Part shown: positions 21,170 to 32,165 of the stretch, in pieces | Position numbering within the stretch: the stretch's first letter is position 1 | Layout of the letters: every line of letters starts with the position of its first letter | Origin: Pyrrhosoma nymphula | Taxonomy: Eukaryota > Arthropoda > Insecta > Odonata > Coenagrionidae | Assembly: GCA_963573305.1 (NCBI GenBank) | Contig: OY754331.1 | Location: 71,351,275 to 71,415,274, forward strand | Direction of reading: 5' to 3' | DNA length: 64,000 nucleotides | Program-made: the position numbers and the translations under genes | Notes under the pieces: generated by a model | What the model saw: the letters and a program-made list of their open reading frames with translations, nothing else | Told to the model about the DNA's origin: nothing | Databases searched by the model: none

Positions 21170-22195
21170 GTAACTTCCACGCGTGAAACCATTTCAATAC
21201 GTATTCTTAAAACCTTGAAAGTTAAAAATTACGTCCACCTGGTTTGTTTTCGATGTCTACTTCGTGTTTACTATCGAAGCTTATTCCATATAGGCCAGAC
21301 ATTTTTGATGCTGATTATCGATACTGGAAGTCGCTGTTTCCCTCACGCATCCGCATCCCTACCTAAAAAAACCTCGACCCCGCCATCAGATGCCAATATT
21401 ACCTACGTCCCCTTCGTTCGCTTTTGAAGCAAACTGTCGACCACTATTCCCTCTCCACATTCCCTCTCCCCGCCAGCCCGATCCAATCCACTTCGCCGTC
21501 GCGCGTTTGTCGCTTCGCGTATCGCTCAGCCTTCCTTGTCACGTGATTGACAACGGAATCCGTGGATGGCGGGCGTACACAATTCTCTCACCACAACACA
21601 CTCCCTTACGCGAGAGATCATTGTCACTTAAAGCCCGGGCGATCCCCCGAGTTGACCAAAACTGGTTGCGTCCTCCTGGTTGACAAGGAGGTGATGGATC
21701 GAGAAGGATATAGGAGGGGGTGAGGGACAGACAGTCTTCTTGGATTCACGAATTCAAGTAAGGGGAAGTGCTCCATTAATTAGGCCAAATCTAACTATTT
21801 TTGCGCGATCCTTTGTTTATATGGACCCAAAGGTTTATAGCGTTGACCAAAAAATAAAAACTGAAACGTTGTAAAATATTCCCAGTTGGCCAAGTCTTAA
21901 ATATTGACTAAGGAAGATATTGTATGATTCATTGATTGTATTGTATGATAAGGAAGATATTCATCATTTTGTGAGATTGTCAAAAGGAAATGGCATAATC
22001 ATTAACGCATTATTAATTATTTTACTTCATTTTTTATATTTGATGATTATGTAAAACACTACATACATGTAAGCAATGTAAAAGTTTTTGCTGAAGTTTC
22101 CTCAAAGCAGGTTTTCCTCAGAGGGAACCTAGCTTTCATGAAAATGAAATGTTATATAATTTAACAATGTTGTTGAAAGCAATACATTGAATGTA
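21170..22195. other. No supported feature
   Basis: It contains a GC-richer, pyrimidine-biased part at about 21420-21660, with frames open only by composition, and a short duplicated AAGGAAGATATT at 21914 and 21950. Confidence 0.45.
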
Positions 22196-22355
22196 ATTAT
22201 TCCGAATGCGTCCGCCCGGATCTCTTCCCAGCAGTTGACTGCCTCCCCTGAGGCGGACGCTCTTCGCCTGATTGGAAACCTCTCGACTTGGCCGCTGTTG
22301 CCTCCTCTCTTTCTCTCTCTCTGTCTCTCCACCCACCCAAGAATGCGTCTATTGT
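22195..22355 (+). repeat. GC-rich dispersed segment, possible copy 1
   Basis: GGACGCTCTTCGCCTGATTGGAAACCTCT resembles the segment with CGACGCCTCTTCATCTGATT and GAAAGCTCT at 32090-32120, and both continue into a CTCT-rich run. The similarity is short and could reflect a common old repeat. Confidence 0.35.
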
Positions 22356-22959
22356 CACGGAGTACGTGCAGAGTGGTCAAAAGTGACAATATAGCCAATA
22401 AGGGTAAAACTGATTGAAGATGTATTAACCCTTTCGCACTCATGGCATTTTTCCCTTTTCTCTCTTATAAATCTCGCCGTTAACCTTCCTTAAAAATTGT
22501 CTATTTATTTAAATGTATATTTTATGCATGTATAATATCTGCGTTGTGTCCAAGTAAAAATTCTTTTAAACGCTCATAGTAAAGGTTGTTTTAATTACTC
22601 TAATTAACACAAGAAAAGCAGTAGTAACTTTCTATAACACAAATTTTAAACAGAAGAACTTTTTTATGAGCTGACATATCGGCTCCATAAATGTTTTAGG
22701 ACGACCTGAGGAAGCTGAGGAAAAAATATTATATCGGCACCTTGAGCGTCTACGAATTGAGGCATTATAAGTTCTCAGAGAATACGTTGGTAGTTAAAGT
22801 GGTAGGTAAGAAACGTTGCCAGCACTGTTGGCGGGCGGATACCCAAGTTTGCGGATTTATATTTTAATAAATACGAATGTTTGCATTTTCTCATTCTCAC
22901 TTCCACACATTAAATAGCATTCATTTCAAATTCTATTTTTTTTTGTCAACTTCGTATTT
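22356..22959. other. No supported feature
   Basis: AT-rich; nothing recognised before the LINE fragment. Confidence 0.5.
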
Positions 22960-23849
22960 TGTAGCCGATAGCCGATGGAGAATCGGGATGGGCCATGATA
23001 GGACGGAGAGTGCGGCAGGGGTGATCACTATCGCCGTTGCTCTTTAACGTGTATTCAGAAGAAATGGTAAGGGAAGCATGGTGGGAGGAGGAGGTCGGAA
23101 TAAAGGTAGGAGGGAAGCTGATAAAATCAGTGAGATTTGCAGATGATCAAGCATTGATTAGTCAGTCTGCCAAGGGGTTACATTCAATGGTGAATGCATT
23201 AGAGGTGCAGTGCGAAAGGTATAGAATAACGATGAACCACAAGAAAACGAAATTAATGAGATTTTCTGAAAGTAAGAAGGCGGGGCTGAATGTAAGGGAG
23301 GGAGGCCAGAAGATAGAGCAGGTCGAGCAGTTTAAGTTTATGGGTAGTATTTTGGAGAAGAATGGGTTTAGCGGTAAAGACATCAGATACAGATTTGCCA
23401 TGGCTAAAGAAACATTCTCGAAGAGAAAGGAATTCATGAGTGGGGGTCTGAGAAGAGATGTAAAGAAAATGCTGGTGAAAACTTTAATATGGAGCGTGGA
23501 ATGGGTCGGAAACTTGGTCATTGCGAAGGAAGGATGTACGTAGACTTGGGGTTTTTCAGATGTGGGTTAGGAGAAGGATGGAGAGGGTGAGCTGGGTGGC
23601 GAAGAAGACGAACGAGGAGGTATTGGATATGGCTGGAGAGGTGAGGAAGCTTGTGGCAGAGGTTCGGAGAAGGCAGAAGAGATGGATGGAGGAGGTTTGG
23701 AGAGGGGAGGGCATGTTGAAGAGGGTCACAGAGGGAGAACACTGGGGAAGCGTGGAAGAGGAAGGAAGAGGACATGCATTCTGGATGAGATAAGAGGAGG
23801 TAGAAGATATGAGGAATTTAAGAGGGATCTAATGGCGGTTCATCCTTAG
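22960..23849 (+). pseudogene. 5'-truncated non-LTR retrotransposon, reverse transcriptase palm to C terminus
   Basis: The frame opens with ADGESGW, then RRVRQG, a stop at 23022-23024 where Cys is expected, and SLSPLLFNVY, the region just before the catalytic motif. The catalytic loop is present as RFADDQALIS. Thumb and C-terminal parts follow, with LGSI-like MGSILEKNGF and, in another frame from about 23521, FQMWVRRRMERVSWVAKKTN and a Trp-rich basic tail. The last stretch (DEIRGGRRYEEFKRDL, stop at 23847) is in a third frame. Endonuclease and fingers are absent. At least one stop and two frameshifts make it dead. The clade is uncertain; it is an endonuclease-type LINE without RNase H, closest to RTE-like families by the C-terminal pattern. 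Confidence 0.8.
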
Positions 23850-24204
23850 TAGGGAAAGCGAGACAATGTCTATGAAAGTGGGATGCAGAATGGGGACTGT
23901 CCAAGAACCTACCAATCAGCTGGGTTAATACTTAAATGAACGTATTTTCTTGATTGTGACACTTATATCTCAGATGTGAAGTCGGTTTATCCATATACTA
24001 AGTATATTTGAGAAAATCAGAGGGTATCAACGTGCCATTTGGGCTAAAGTAGAGGAACTCATAATCATTCGTTATCTACATTAGTATAATTTTGAAGCCA
24101 TTTAGCATGTTTTGTAAAAGTTTAATTTTTTTTATTCCTTGCTAATTTAAGCTACAGTATGCAACAATGTATACAATTTTTTACTTAGATTAGATTATTT
24201 TAAA
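23850..24204. other. Spacer between two LINE relics
   Basis: About 350 bp, AT-rich, no feature recognised. It may include the 3' UTR of the upstream LINE. Confidence 0.5.
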
Positions 24205-26008
24205 GTTTGTGGCAGGACCCCTAAACCCAGGAGTCCTGAGGCACTTAGACCGGTCGGTCCATTGTGCCATCCGCAAGACTTGGCATCACCCAATGAGTCA
24301 TATGGCCTTACTAAAGGCCAAAATATCTCTGATGGGGATGTCGCTGATTTCCTTGAGGTCCATGTGTACAGCCCCAAGGAGTCTCGTGCGAGTCCTAGAG
24401 ATTACAGGGCAATCGCAGAGAATGTGAGATTTAGTTTCATCCTCTTCTTCGCACCATCGACAACTAGGTGAATTAATCAGTCCCAGGAGATTGAGGTGCC
24501 TGTTGACACGATATTGGCCTGTTAGCCGTCCGACTATTGTTTTCAGTTGGCTTCTATCCAGGGATAGAAGTTTTCTCGTCATGCTAAGCTTAGGTCCCGC
24601 AATGTGGAGTCTGGCTTGTCTTGGTCCCTGTATGGAGTTACAGATCTCCGAGTGCCGGCCAGATGTCCATTATCTGATCTCTGCTCTCCCAATAGCAGGG
24701 GTGATTGGTAGAACTGGTTCGGGGCCAGTTGGGTTGTGACTTGCACCGGCTTTGGTGAGCTTGTCCGCCTTATCATTTCCGGGTATGCCTTTGTGTCCAG
24801 GTACCCAGAAAAGCCTGATTCTACAATGCCTAGCTATCTCCGATAGTGCCTCTCAACACTCTTGTAGTAGGCGTGATGTACACCAAGGTAAGTTAAGCGC
24901 CTTAATCGCCGCTTGACTGTCGGTGCATATGTGGTTTGGTCCTTTAGTGAGGGCTCGATCCTTAATAATGTAGGCACAGGTCAGAATCGCTAAGATTTCA
25001 GCCTGGAACACTGTGGCGTACTTCCCTAAGGAGAAATGGTACGATCTTGGAGAGCTGCCTCCGTAGATGCTTTCCCCTGCTGTATTGCCTATCTGGCGCC
25101 ATCTGTATATCACACAGAGGCTCCGATGTGGAGATGTTTCCCCCCTCTCTCCCACTGCTCCCTAGAGAGGATAACCGTTTTGAAAGGAGGATTCTTAAAA
25201 TAGAACCTTGCCGACATGTGGTCGCTGCCCACCTGAAAGATTGGGCAGGACCTGCACATCTCGGTTCATACCTGTCTATGGCCAGAGAGATTTCCCTTAC
25301 CATTCCATTGGCCTGCGTAATTTAGGCGACAAGCTGTGGCCCTGGCTTGACCCTCCACCACCACATGAAGGGGAGGAAGGTCAAGAAGAGTTTCCAGGGC
25401 CAGAGTTGGAGCAGTTCGCTAAGCTCCCGTGATGCTTAAACAAGCCATTCTCTGAATCTGGTTGAGTTGCTGCTGTATAGAGCCAGTGTAACACCTTGGG
25501 TTTGAGTCCCCAAGCATTTCCAAATGCTCGACGGTATGTCCAAATGGTTGCACATGCTTTTTTTGTTCTCGAATGTGTTCCTTCCAGATTAGCTTAGAGT
25601 CCACGATTTTCCCCAGATAGTTTACAGATGATGAGAGCCTAAGGGTCTTCCCATGCAAAGAGGGAAGGGTAAGCCCCTCCCTTTTCCTCTTTTTTGTGAA
25701 AAGTAACAGAACAATCTTATCCGGATTCACCGTTAGCCCTGTGCTCCGGCACCAGTCCTGAGTCATTTCCAGGGCCTTCTACATGAGTCCATAAACGGTG
25801 TCTAGATACTTCCCACTAATGAGTATAGCTAGATCATCAGCATACTCTTGTGTGTAGAGGCCAACATTATTCAGCTGTGTGATGAGGCTGTTGACCACCA
25901 AGTTCTATAAAAGAGGGGATAAAACCCCTCTCTGAGGGCAGCCCTTAGACACTGTCAACCTCATTGAGCACCCCCTGAGGCTGGAAGTGATAGTGCGCTG
26001 AGCCAGCA
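24205..26008 (-). pseudogene. R1/I-group LINE: reverse transcriptase palm/thumb, RNase H and C terminus
   Basis: From 26008 downward the minus strand reads AQRTITSS, GCPQRGVLSPLL, a stop for Trp, then EYADD (25833-25844), a stop for Gln, and a thumb with TGLTVNPDK. RNase H follows: YTDGAR (in a shifted frame), FQAEILAIL, TDSQAAIKAL and GNDKADKL supply the expected Asp/Glu positions. The end carries a C-x2-C-x8-H-x4-C motif (CRWC...HILCDC) and finishes at a stop at 24298, followed by about 90 bp of 3' UTR. Coding is spread over several frames. The last residues (ILAFSKAI) resemble the relic at 19.8 kb. Confidence 0.85.
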
Positions 26009-27359
26009 TAATAATAATAAATAAATTTTATTGGCTCTAGGAGCATATCCTTTGGAGCATATTTACATACTTACTTGGTACTTGCAATGACGTATCTTAT
26101 TTGGGAGGTCTTGAATATAAATGACAAAGAGCAATGGCCCTAGTATTGACCCTTGGGGGACCCCACGTTCGACAGGTAGTAATTCAGAATGTGAGTTGTT
26201 CTTCCGATCATTAACCGCCTGGAAACGTTGACTCAAGTAAGAACGGAACCATTGTAAAATAGAAGCAGATATTTTCAAATTAGATAGTCGTCTTAAAAGT
26301 ATACTATGGTTAACACAGTCAAAGGCTATACTAAAATCGAGAAGTACCAATACTGTTATTCTCTGCTTATCCATTGAAAGTCTTACGTCATCTGTCGTTT
26401 TAATCAATGCTGTTTGAGTACTATAACCTTTGCGAAATCCAGATTGAAAATTATTTAGAAAATTATTTTTAGACAGATGTTCAATTCCACAATTGTACAC
26501 GAATCTTTCAAGAGGTTTTGATAAGGCACAAAGTATTGTAATAGGCCGGTAGTCAGACATTTCTACAGGATTGGGCTTCTTTTTAATAGGTTGAATGAGA
26601 GCAGATTTCCACACAGAGGGGAACTTAGAGTAATTTAAGGAGCAATTAAAAATTGAAAGTAGCATTGGAAGTGTTAGATGCAGAACCTTTTTAATTACCT
26701 TAATACTAATTTCATCTACGCCCTTTGAGTTAGAATTTACCATTGAGATGAATTTTAATAATAGATCGGGGGTAAAATGAGGGAAATAAATATTTTCATT
26801 GCTAAAATCACGCTCAATGCAATTAGTGACATCGAGACGTTCGTCCTCTTCTATACAATCAGACGATGTGGAGCTATTTAGAAAAAAAGTATTAAGCTCA
26901 TTAAGGGGAAAATTAATGTTGGTGGGTTCATTTATAGAATTACCAAGACCAAATCTTTTAATTTATTACCAAAGAGAACGAGCGTCACGTTTATCTGATA
27001 AGCAGGAAAAAAGTAGTTAACTTCTGCATTATGCTACATTTGTTTCACTTTATTTCGGGAGACTTTATATTCGTGGTATTTTATAACAGACCGAGTTCTT
27101 CGGAAGTGCCTACGTAAAATCTCTTTGACTCATGGCATTTTTAATTTCTTGAGAGAGCCAGGGAGCTGGGTTACGTCTTATTTTTATTTTTTTAATGGGA
27201 GCGTGTCTATGTAATAGACAAGTAAGTTGGGAATTGAATATTGTCACTTTTTCATTGACATCACGCGTTGAAAAGAAAACCTCCCATGAGAGACCGTTCC
27301 AATCCGTTCCAAACGTAACATAATCAAGTTTAGCCAAATCTCGGAAACAGATATCAGGA
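26009..27359 (-). pseudogene. Inserted LINE (CR1/Jockey type), 5'-truncated and internally deleted
   Basis: On the minus strand it starts near 27359 inside the region after the endonuclease (DVNEKVTIFNSQL, HAPIKKIKIRR, PAPWLSQEI). It continues with an RT core frame at 26743-26063: SDYRPITILCALSKPLE, FQSGFRKGYST, LVLLDFSIAFDCVNH and GVPQGSILGPLLFVIYIQDL. It then jumps directly to a 3' UTR (CTCCTAGAGCCAATAAAATT) with a (TTA)n tail at 26010-26026. The YADD motif and thumb are missing, so there is an internal deletion. It interrupts the host LINE exactly between RWIRC and AQRT, proving later insertion. No convincing target duplication is visible. A frame break lies between 26743 and 27110. Confidence 0.8.
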
Positions 27360-27669
27360 TACACCTAATCCATCTCACAATGTGAGCGTGGACACCGTGA
27401 CTCTCAGCTGCCCAACAGATCTAGTCGAAGATGGTATTATTGTTCTATGTCCAAAAATGCTCCCATAGTATATAGCCCATAGCCAAGCGCACTCTCGATC
27501 CAGGATACCAGACCATGGAGAGCGGAGTCCATGGACTTGCCCTTCTGGTAAGCGTGTTGGTTCAGAAGCAAAGGATGCTCCTTAAGAGGTCCATCTCTGA
27601 TGCATCTGTCGATTATCTTCTCTAATGTCTTTAAGAAAAAGGACATTAGGCTGATTACTCTGAAGGAAT
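27360..27669 (-). pseudogene. R1/I-group LINE: reverse transcriptase fingers and first catalytic motif
   Basis: The minus-strand frame gives FRVISLMSFFLKTLEKIIDR, LNQHAYQKGKS and GAFLDIE, which carries the first catalytic Asp. A frameshift follows, then NNTIFD, a stop, and ICWAAESHGVHAHIVRWIR up to the insertion point at 27360. The motif order and spacing join correctly to the part at 26008 when the inserted LINE is removed. Confidence 0.85.
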
Positions 27670-27785
27670 TAGCTTTAGTGTAATATTTCACAGGAGAAAA
27701 ATCATTCGCCTTGACCGGGATTCGAACCCGGATCCCTTGATTTCGCGCCGAGTGCTTCAACAAGTTAAGCTACCGAGGTTTCCTT
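27670..27785 (-). repeat. tRNA-derived SINE head inserted in the LINE
   Basis: The minus strand carries a tRNA-like segment (27778-27708): CCTCGGTAGCTTAACTTG (A-box side), GCACTCGGCGCGAAATC, then GGTTCGAATCC as a near-perfect B box (27718-27728) and CCGGTCAAGG closing the acceptor-like stem. CCTCGG...CCGGTCAAGG does not form a clean 7 bp acceptor stem, and the segment lies in the middle of a reverse transcriptase gene. It is therefore a SINE head or retrotransposed tRNA-like piece rather than a working tRNA gene. It replaces a few host codons before SFRVISL. Confidence 0.65.
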
Positions 27786-29095
27786 ATTCCCTGTGGATTA
27801 TTTTGCACATGGACATGGCCCAGTCAGTTGCTTCGTAAGTAATGATGCTGGAGGCCAGTCTCCAGTCCATCCTGGCAGGATGAGTGGGAGAACACCTTGA
27901 GTGTATCTTAATTTCTTCTTTCGAGCCAGGGAAGTGGGTCTCTAACATAAGTTTGCTTTCTTGTTCTAAGGCGTGTAGTCCCCCGAGGGAAGCAAAAGAG
28001 TCCCCACTCCGGCTCCAGGGTCCTTGGAGACGATTTTATGGAGTCTCGATCTTGGAAACCTCTTCTATGTTCTCGCAAAACGTCCTCCATGTCTCTCTTT
28101 TGGAACGTTTGATTGTCGCTTTATACCTGCGCTGGGCCTCTTTGTAGAGGGACCAGTGTTCAGGCTTTTTAGTGCGTTGTGCTATGTTAAAAAGTCTTCT
28201 GGTTAATTTCCAGAGCCTTTCAAGTTCGGCTCCCAACCAAGGAAGGTTTTCCCTCCCTGGTTTTGAGGGGGCAGCTTTTTCATAGTCTGAGATGATGGCT
28301 TCCTGTAGAAACACCACGGACGCCTCGATCTCTTCCTCTCTGTTAAACTTGAACAAAGGGGCCTTTGAAATTGCCCATTCAAGTTCTTTTCGGTAGGACT
28401 CCCAGTTGATCTGGGATTCCTATATGCTACTGTCGGATTTTCACCCTCCCTGATAGTAAATTGGATGTACCGGTGATCTGACAGAGATATCTCATCAGAC
28501 ACCCTCCATCTATTAATCCTATGTACTAAGTTTTTGGAGCATAGTGTGATGTCTATCACTTCCTGCCTAGCTCTGTTCATGAAGGTCGGTCGTGATCCTT
28601 TATTGAGTACGAACAGCTCAGTGGCCATTAGGAATTCCAAAAGGAATCTGCCCCTTGAGTTGACATCCGAGCTCCCCCACGCAGTGTGATGGGAGTTGGC
28701 ATCGCATCCAACCAGCAGTTCCCAATTCCTAAAGTGGCATTCTCTGACCAGTTCCTCCAGTTCCAAAGATGGTGGAGGTTTTGGCGAGTCATATGGGAGG
28801 TATACGGAGCAAACCACACCCTCCATCTATCTCTCCTCATCTCTAAGAGGCAACATAACTGCAGTGAGGTCTCTAGAGCAAAATTGGACTAGAAGGCTGG
28901 CATGTACCCCTTTCACTAAGATGCAAGTCCTAGGTGTTTCAGCCGAGGCACAGGAAAAGTTTGCCTCATGTCATACTTAGTCCTCTAATTTTGCCCTTGT
29001 GGACCCAGGGTTCCTGAATCAAGGCCACTTTTGACTTACTTACAGAGAGTTTCCTCTGCAGAACTTCCGAGGCAGCTCCGCAATTCTGCAGACTA
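27786..29095 (-). pseudogene. R1/I-group LINE: endonuclease and linker to reverse transcriptase
   Basis: The minus strand from 29095 reads LQNCGAASEVL, KVALIQEPWVHKGKIRG (endonuclease start with catalytic Glu), then after a frameshift LVKGVHASLL, a stop, VCSVYLPYD, LLVGCDANSHHTAWGSS (catalytic Asp-Ala-Asn), EVIDITLCS and SLSDHRYIQF (catalytic Ser-Asp-His). These are the AP-endonuclease signatures of LINEs. A linker follows (28356-28036: ENLPWLGAELERLW, LYKEAQRRYKATI), then a decayed segment with ETYVRD-like residues down to the SINE. Several stops and shifts are present. Confidence 0.85.
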
Positions 29096-29445
29096 ATCTG
29101 CTAGAAGGTCAGCTCCGCCATCGTCTGTCTTGCCCTCCTGCAGCTGATTATCTCCTGGGTGGGGCGCTGTATCAGGCTTACTTGGCCCTCCAGCTGGGTC
29201 TATTCTCAGCTCCGCCTTCCCCAGAAGCTTATAATCGGCCCTTTGGAGGTCGACTGACTTAATGAAGTCCGAGCCCGAGATCTTCTCTGCAGAGGGCTCG
29301 TCCACACCTAGAACAAAGCGAGTGCCCTGTTCGGCCTCTTTCCGCTCGTGTACCCTCCATAGATCTGTCTTCAAGCCCAGATTCACCTTGGTGATTCGAC
29401 TGAGAAGATCCACAGCACTCACACGAGTCGGTCCTGAGACCTAAA
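29093..29445 (-). pseudogene. R1/I-group LINE: C-terminal end of ORF1
   Basis: The minus-strand frame (29422-29093, extending upstream to SGPTRV) contains DLLSRITKVNLGLKTDLWRV, QGTRFVLGVDEPSAEKI and LQRADYKLLGKAEL. It ends a few bases into the start of the endonuclease region, as expected for ORF1 overlapping ORF2. The zinc knuckles and N-terminal part that ORF1 of this group normally has are absent: the element is 5'-truncated here. Confidence 0.65.
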
Positions 29446-29459
29446 TTCTGAGCCGCCTC

Positions 29460-29491
<32 letters not shown>

Positions 29492-29659
29492 ACTGCCGAA
29501 GCGAGTACACTTAACTTCTGTGTTAGAACATAAAGAATTAGAAATGAGGCTGGTAACTTATTGTAAATTACTAAAAATGCTTACTTTTCTCGCACAGCCC
29601 AAATTCATAAATGTTTGTTTGGTAGATTATTCGTTAGGAGAATTTGAACATGAGGGTAG

Positions 29660-29980
29660 AAAAATACCATTTGGTATGAATAGGTTAAAATCGGTAGGTT
29701 TTATCAAGCGAATATTTGGAAGGTCCTCGGATGTTAAAAGTAGGAGAAATAGGTTACTAAGCTTTAGTTAGGCCTAATATCGAGAATGTCACTGGATTTG
29801 CGGCCTAAAAAACATTTTACTCGCGAATTAAGCCGAATACTAAGAGAAGCTGCACGCTTCGTTAATAACTGCCACGAGTAAACAAGAAGTTCAGCACAAG
29901 ATATAGGATTCCTTGATAGAGAGCCACCAGAGACTGTAATTACACGCTAGGCTATGATGACTTGAAAAATGTGGGTCACA
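29660..29980 (+). pseudogene. Decayed LINE reverse transcriptase end (same family as 48 kb element)
   Basis: Plus strand: LKSVGFIKRIFGRSSDVKSR, a stop, then ALVRPNIEN (interrupted by further stops), REAARFVNN-like residues and a PPETV..RL segment. This parallels LKKLGFVKRIVGRFSDEKVK, ALVRPHLEYAASIWDP, RKAARFVKNSYG and PLETRRLRARL in the minus-strand element at 48.2-48.9 kb. Only the post-palm region is left, with at least three stops. Confidence 0.7.
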
Positions 29981-32021
29981 CGAATCTCAGAGTGACTCAG
30001 AGGATATTTTTTTTTAACAGGAATTTATCTTCAGATCTGTAAGATGCGAGAAACTGAGAGGGAAACGTTACCGTAGAGATAGACATGCATCAAACTTTCT
30101 TCTCATGCAACTTTAGCTACCGCTACGGAGGCAAAGAAAGATACTAATCCGAAGGGACATATCTCACATTTCGTCCTTTTCCTCTTCAAATTCGTGTCCA
30201 TAAACCACGCAGCCAGTTAGATGCGGGGAGGGGTTAAATGAAAAGCTGCGCTGGGCTACATGGAGGAGGGAGGGTCTTAGTCTGGGATACGTGGTTTTAT
30301 ATTGATACGTTCTAATTCTTTTTTTTATCGCGTGCAAGATTAATAGAGAGAGTTCGTCGGATCATTCCTCCGCACTCACGGGTTACAACTCGCCATGCAT
30401 CATTGTTTCGTTTTTCGTGGACTACACAGGTCGCGGCAAGTTATTACTAGGATATATAGATGCGGGTGAATATTCAATGTGCGATTGTTCATGTTCTTTA
30501 CGACTATCTAAACAAGTGAATTGCTCTATTGAAATTACTTTAATGCCTTTATATAGTAAGCTTTATGTAACTTATCGTAAATACTATTATAGCAATCTCT
30601 CAAACTAAGACAAAATTCAAACCAACATTAATGAACTATGGAAGACGTTATTAATTTTTTTTATGCATACATTTTTAAAAACCACTTGCCTCTAGGGGCG
30701 GAAGGGGTCTGGGAAAAGCCACGATAGACCACGTGTTGGTAGGATTTCAAAAGTGTCTAAAATAGAGCTACTTGGTTTATGTGGAGCCCCTTACGGCAGG
30801 TGTGGTAACACCCAATGCCACTAACCATGTTGCGGCTCGCACGGAGGTATGTAGTTTTAAATGAGTTTATCCGTGGATAATGAAGCTGCTGTTATCAGGT
30901 ACCGTTGCGGCTGTATTGATAAAACTAGATTATAAATTTGACATTTTAATTATGTGCAATTGACAATACATTGCTCTCACTAATCACATCTCTGTGATGT
31001 GGAAAAGTAGGGTTAATCTTAGAAACGTTTTTAAATCGAAAAATACGTAGATTCAAGCCCTAGGAGCCAATTGTTGAGCTATTTGAACAGAACTAACTCT
31101 AATAAGTTTCATCGAAAATTTAGAAGGAATTGGTGCAGTAAATTTTACTAATGGCGATTCTTTGATCGTGCGCTTCCTTTGCAAATATTTCATGAAAATT
31201 GCAATTTGAATTTGGCAAATATAGTATTATTCGCCACCAGGCAAAAATAGATGCTGGCCTTCGGCTCTGATCAATGATAATTCCAATTTTTGAATAGGTA
31301 ACCTAATACAAAACGTAGGTTTTTTTGACGTGATTAACTTCCATTAACCAGGGCAAACACCTAATATAGAATTTTTTAATTTGTGAACTCGAATTTGAAC
31401 TCTCTGGAATGAAAATGTGTGGACCATTTTTCATGCAATTTACACCATAATGTAGCCTGTAACTTTAGTTATGTTTAGTTAATACTAGTATCTATCCACA
31501 TAACAAGAGACCTTTTTACCAAAATCGAGTCTACAATTTAACCACAATCTTTGGCGCTTGTAACCAGCTTGTGGTGTCTCTTACAGGTGTGTGAATAGTA
31601 TTTTGTTATACTGCAGATGTAACAGAAACGATATTTTATAAATGGAGGCGGACAATGCTGGAAACAATAAACAGTGAGATATAGAAGTACCCTGTGCTGG
31701 ATATACACACCAACCATCAGTATAAATAATTTTGTACTAAATATTAAAAAAGTATTGCAAACCTTACACATTTTAGCATAATTCAACGAACAACTAGAGG
31801 CAACCAGATTCTCCTCCAAGTGTGGTGAACCTTCGCGACGGTAAATTGGGACTCATGTGAACGTCCTTGAATTTCACGCACTATATTAATACATTGTTTT
31901 ACCGTAATGGCGTAGAACTGACATAAACAGTACTCTAGATGATCTCTCAGTCGTGGTTAAAATAGGTTTCCAGTGAAAGCAGCAGGGTGCCCGGGTTTAC
32001 TCGGCTAACTTTATACCCAAA
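29981..32021. other. No supported feature
   Basis: About 2 kb, AT-rich, short frames only. No repeats recognised. Confidence 0.5.
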
Positions 32022-32062
32022 GACGCAGAGGGCGTAGAAATTGTACGCAGAGGGCGTAGAAA
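32022..32062 (+). repeat. Short tandem duplication
   Basis: ACGCAGAGGGCGTAGAAA occurs twice in tandem with a 4-5 bp spacer. Confidence 0.75.
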
Positions 32063-32082
32063 GCAAGCAATGTGGATGGGGC

Positions 32083-32165
32083 GTCAGTCGACGCCTCTTC
32101 ATCTGATTGAAAGCTCTGTTACCTCTGCCATCGCTCTCTTCTCTCGCCATCCACGAATGTGCTTT
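32083..32165 (+). repeat. GC-rich dispersed segment, possible copy 2
   Basis: Short similarity to 22255-22340 (GACGC..CTTC..CTGATTG.AA..CTCT, then a CTCT-rich run). Weak evidence. Confidence 0.35.

Larger units (their letters stand above)
24205..29445 (-). mobile_element. R1/I-group LINE with RNase H, split by two younger insertions
   Basis: Reading the minus strand from 29445 down to 24205 gives, in order: the end of ORF1, AP-type endonuclease, reverse transcriptase, RNase H, a C-terminal Cys-His motif, and a 3' UTR. A second LINE (26009-27359) and a tRNA-like SINE piece (about 27670-27785) interrupt it. Removing them leaves about 3.8 kb. The 5' end is truncated inside ORF1. Multiple stops and frameshifts show that it is inactive. 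Parts are described separately. R1 or I group is chosen from the RNase H domain and the YADD and C-terminal motifs; the exact clade needs a tree. Confidence 0.8.
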
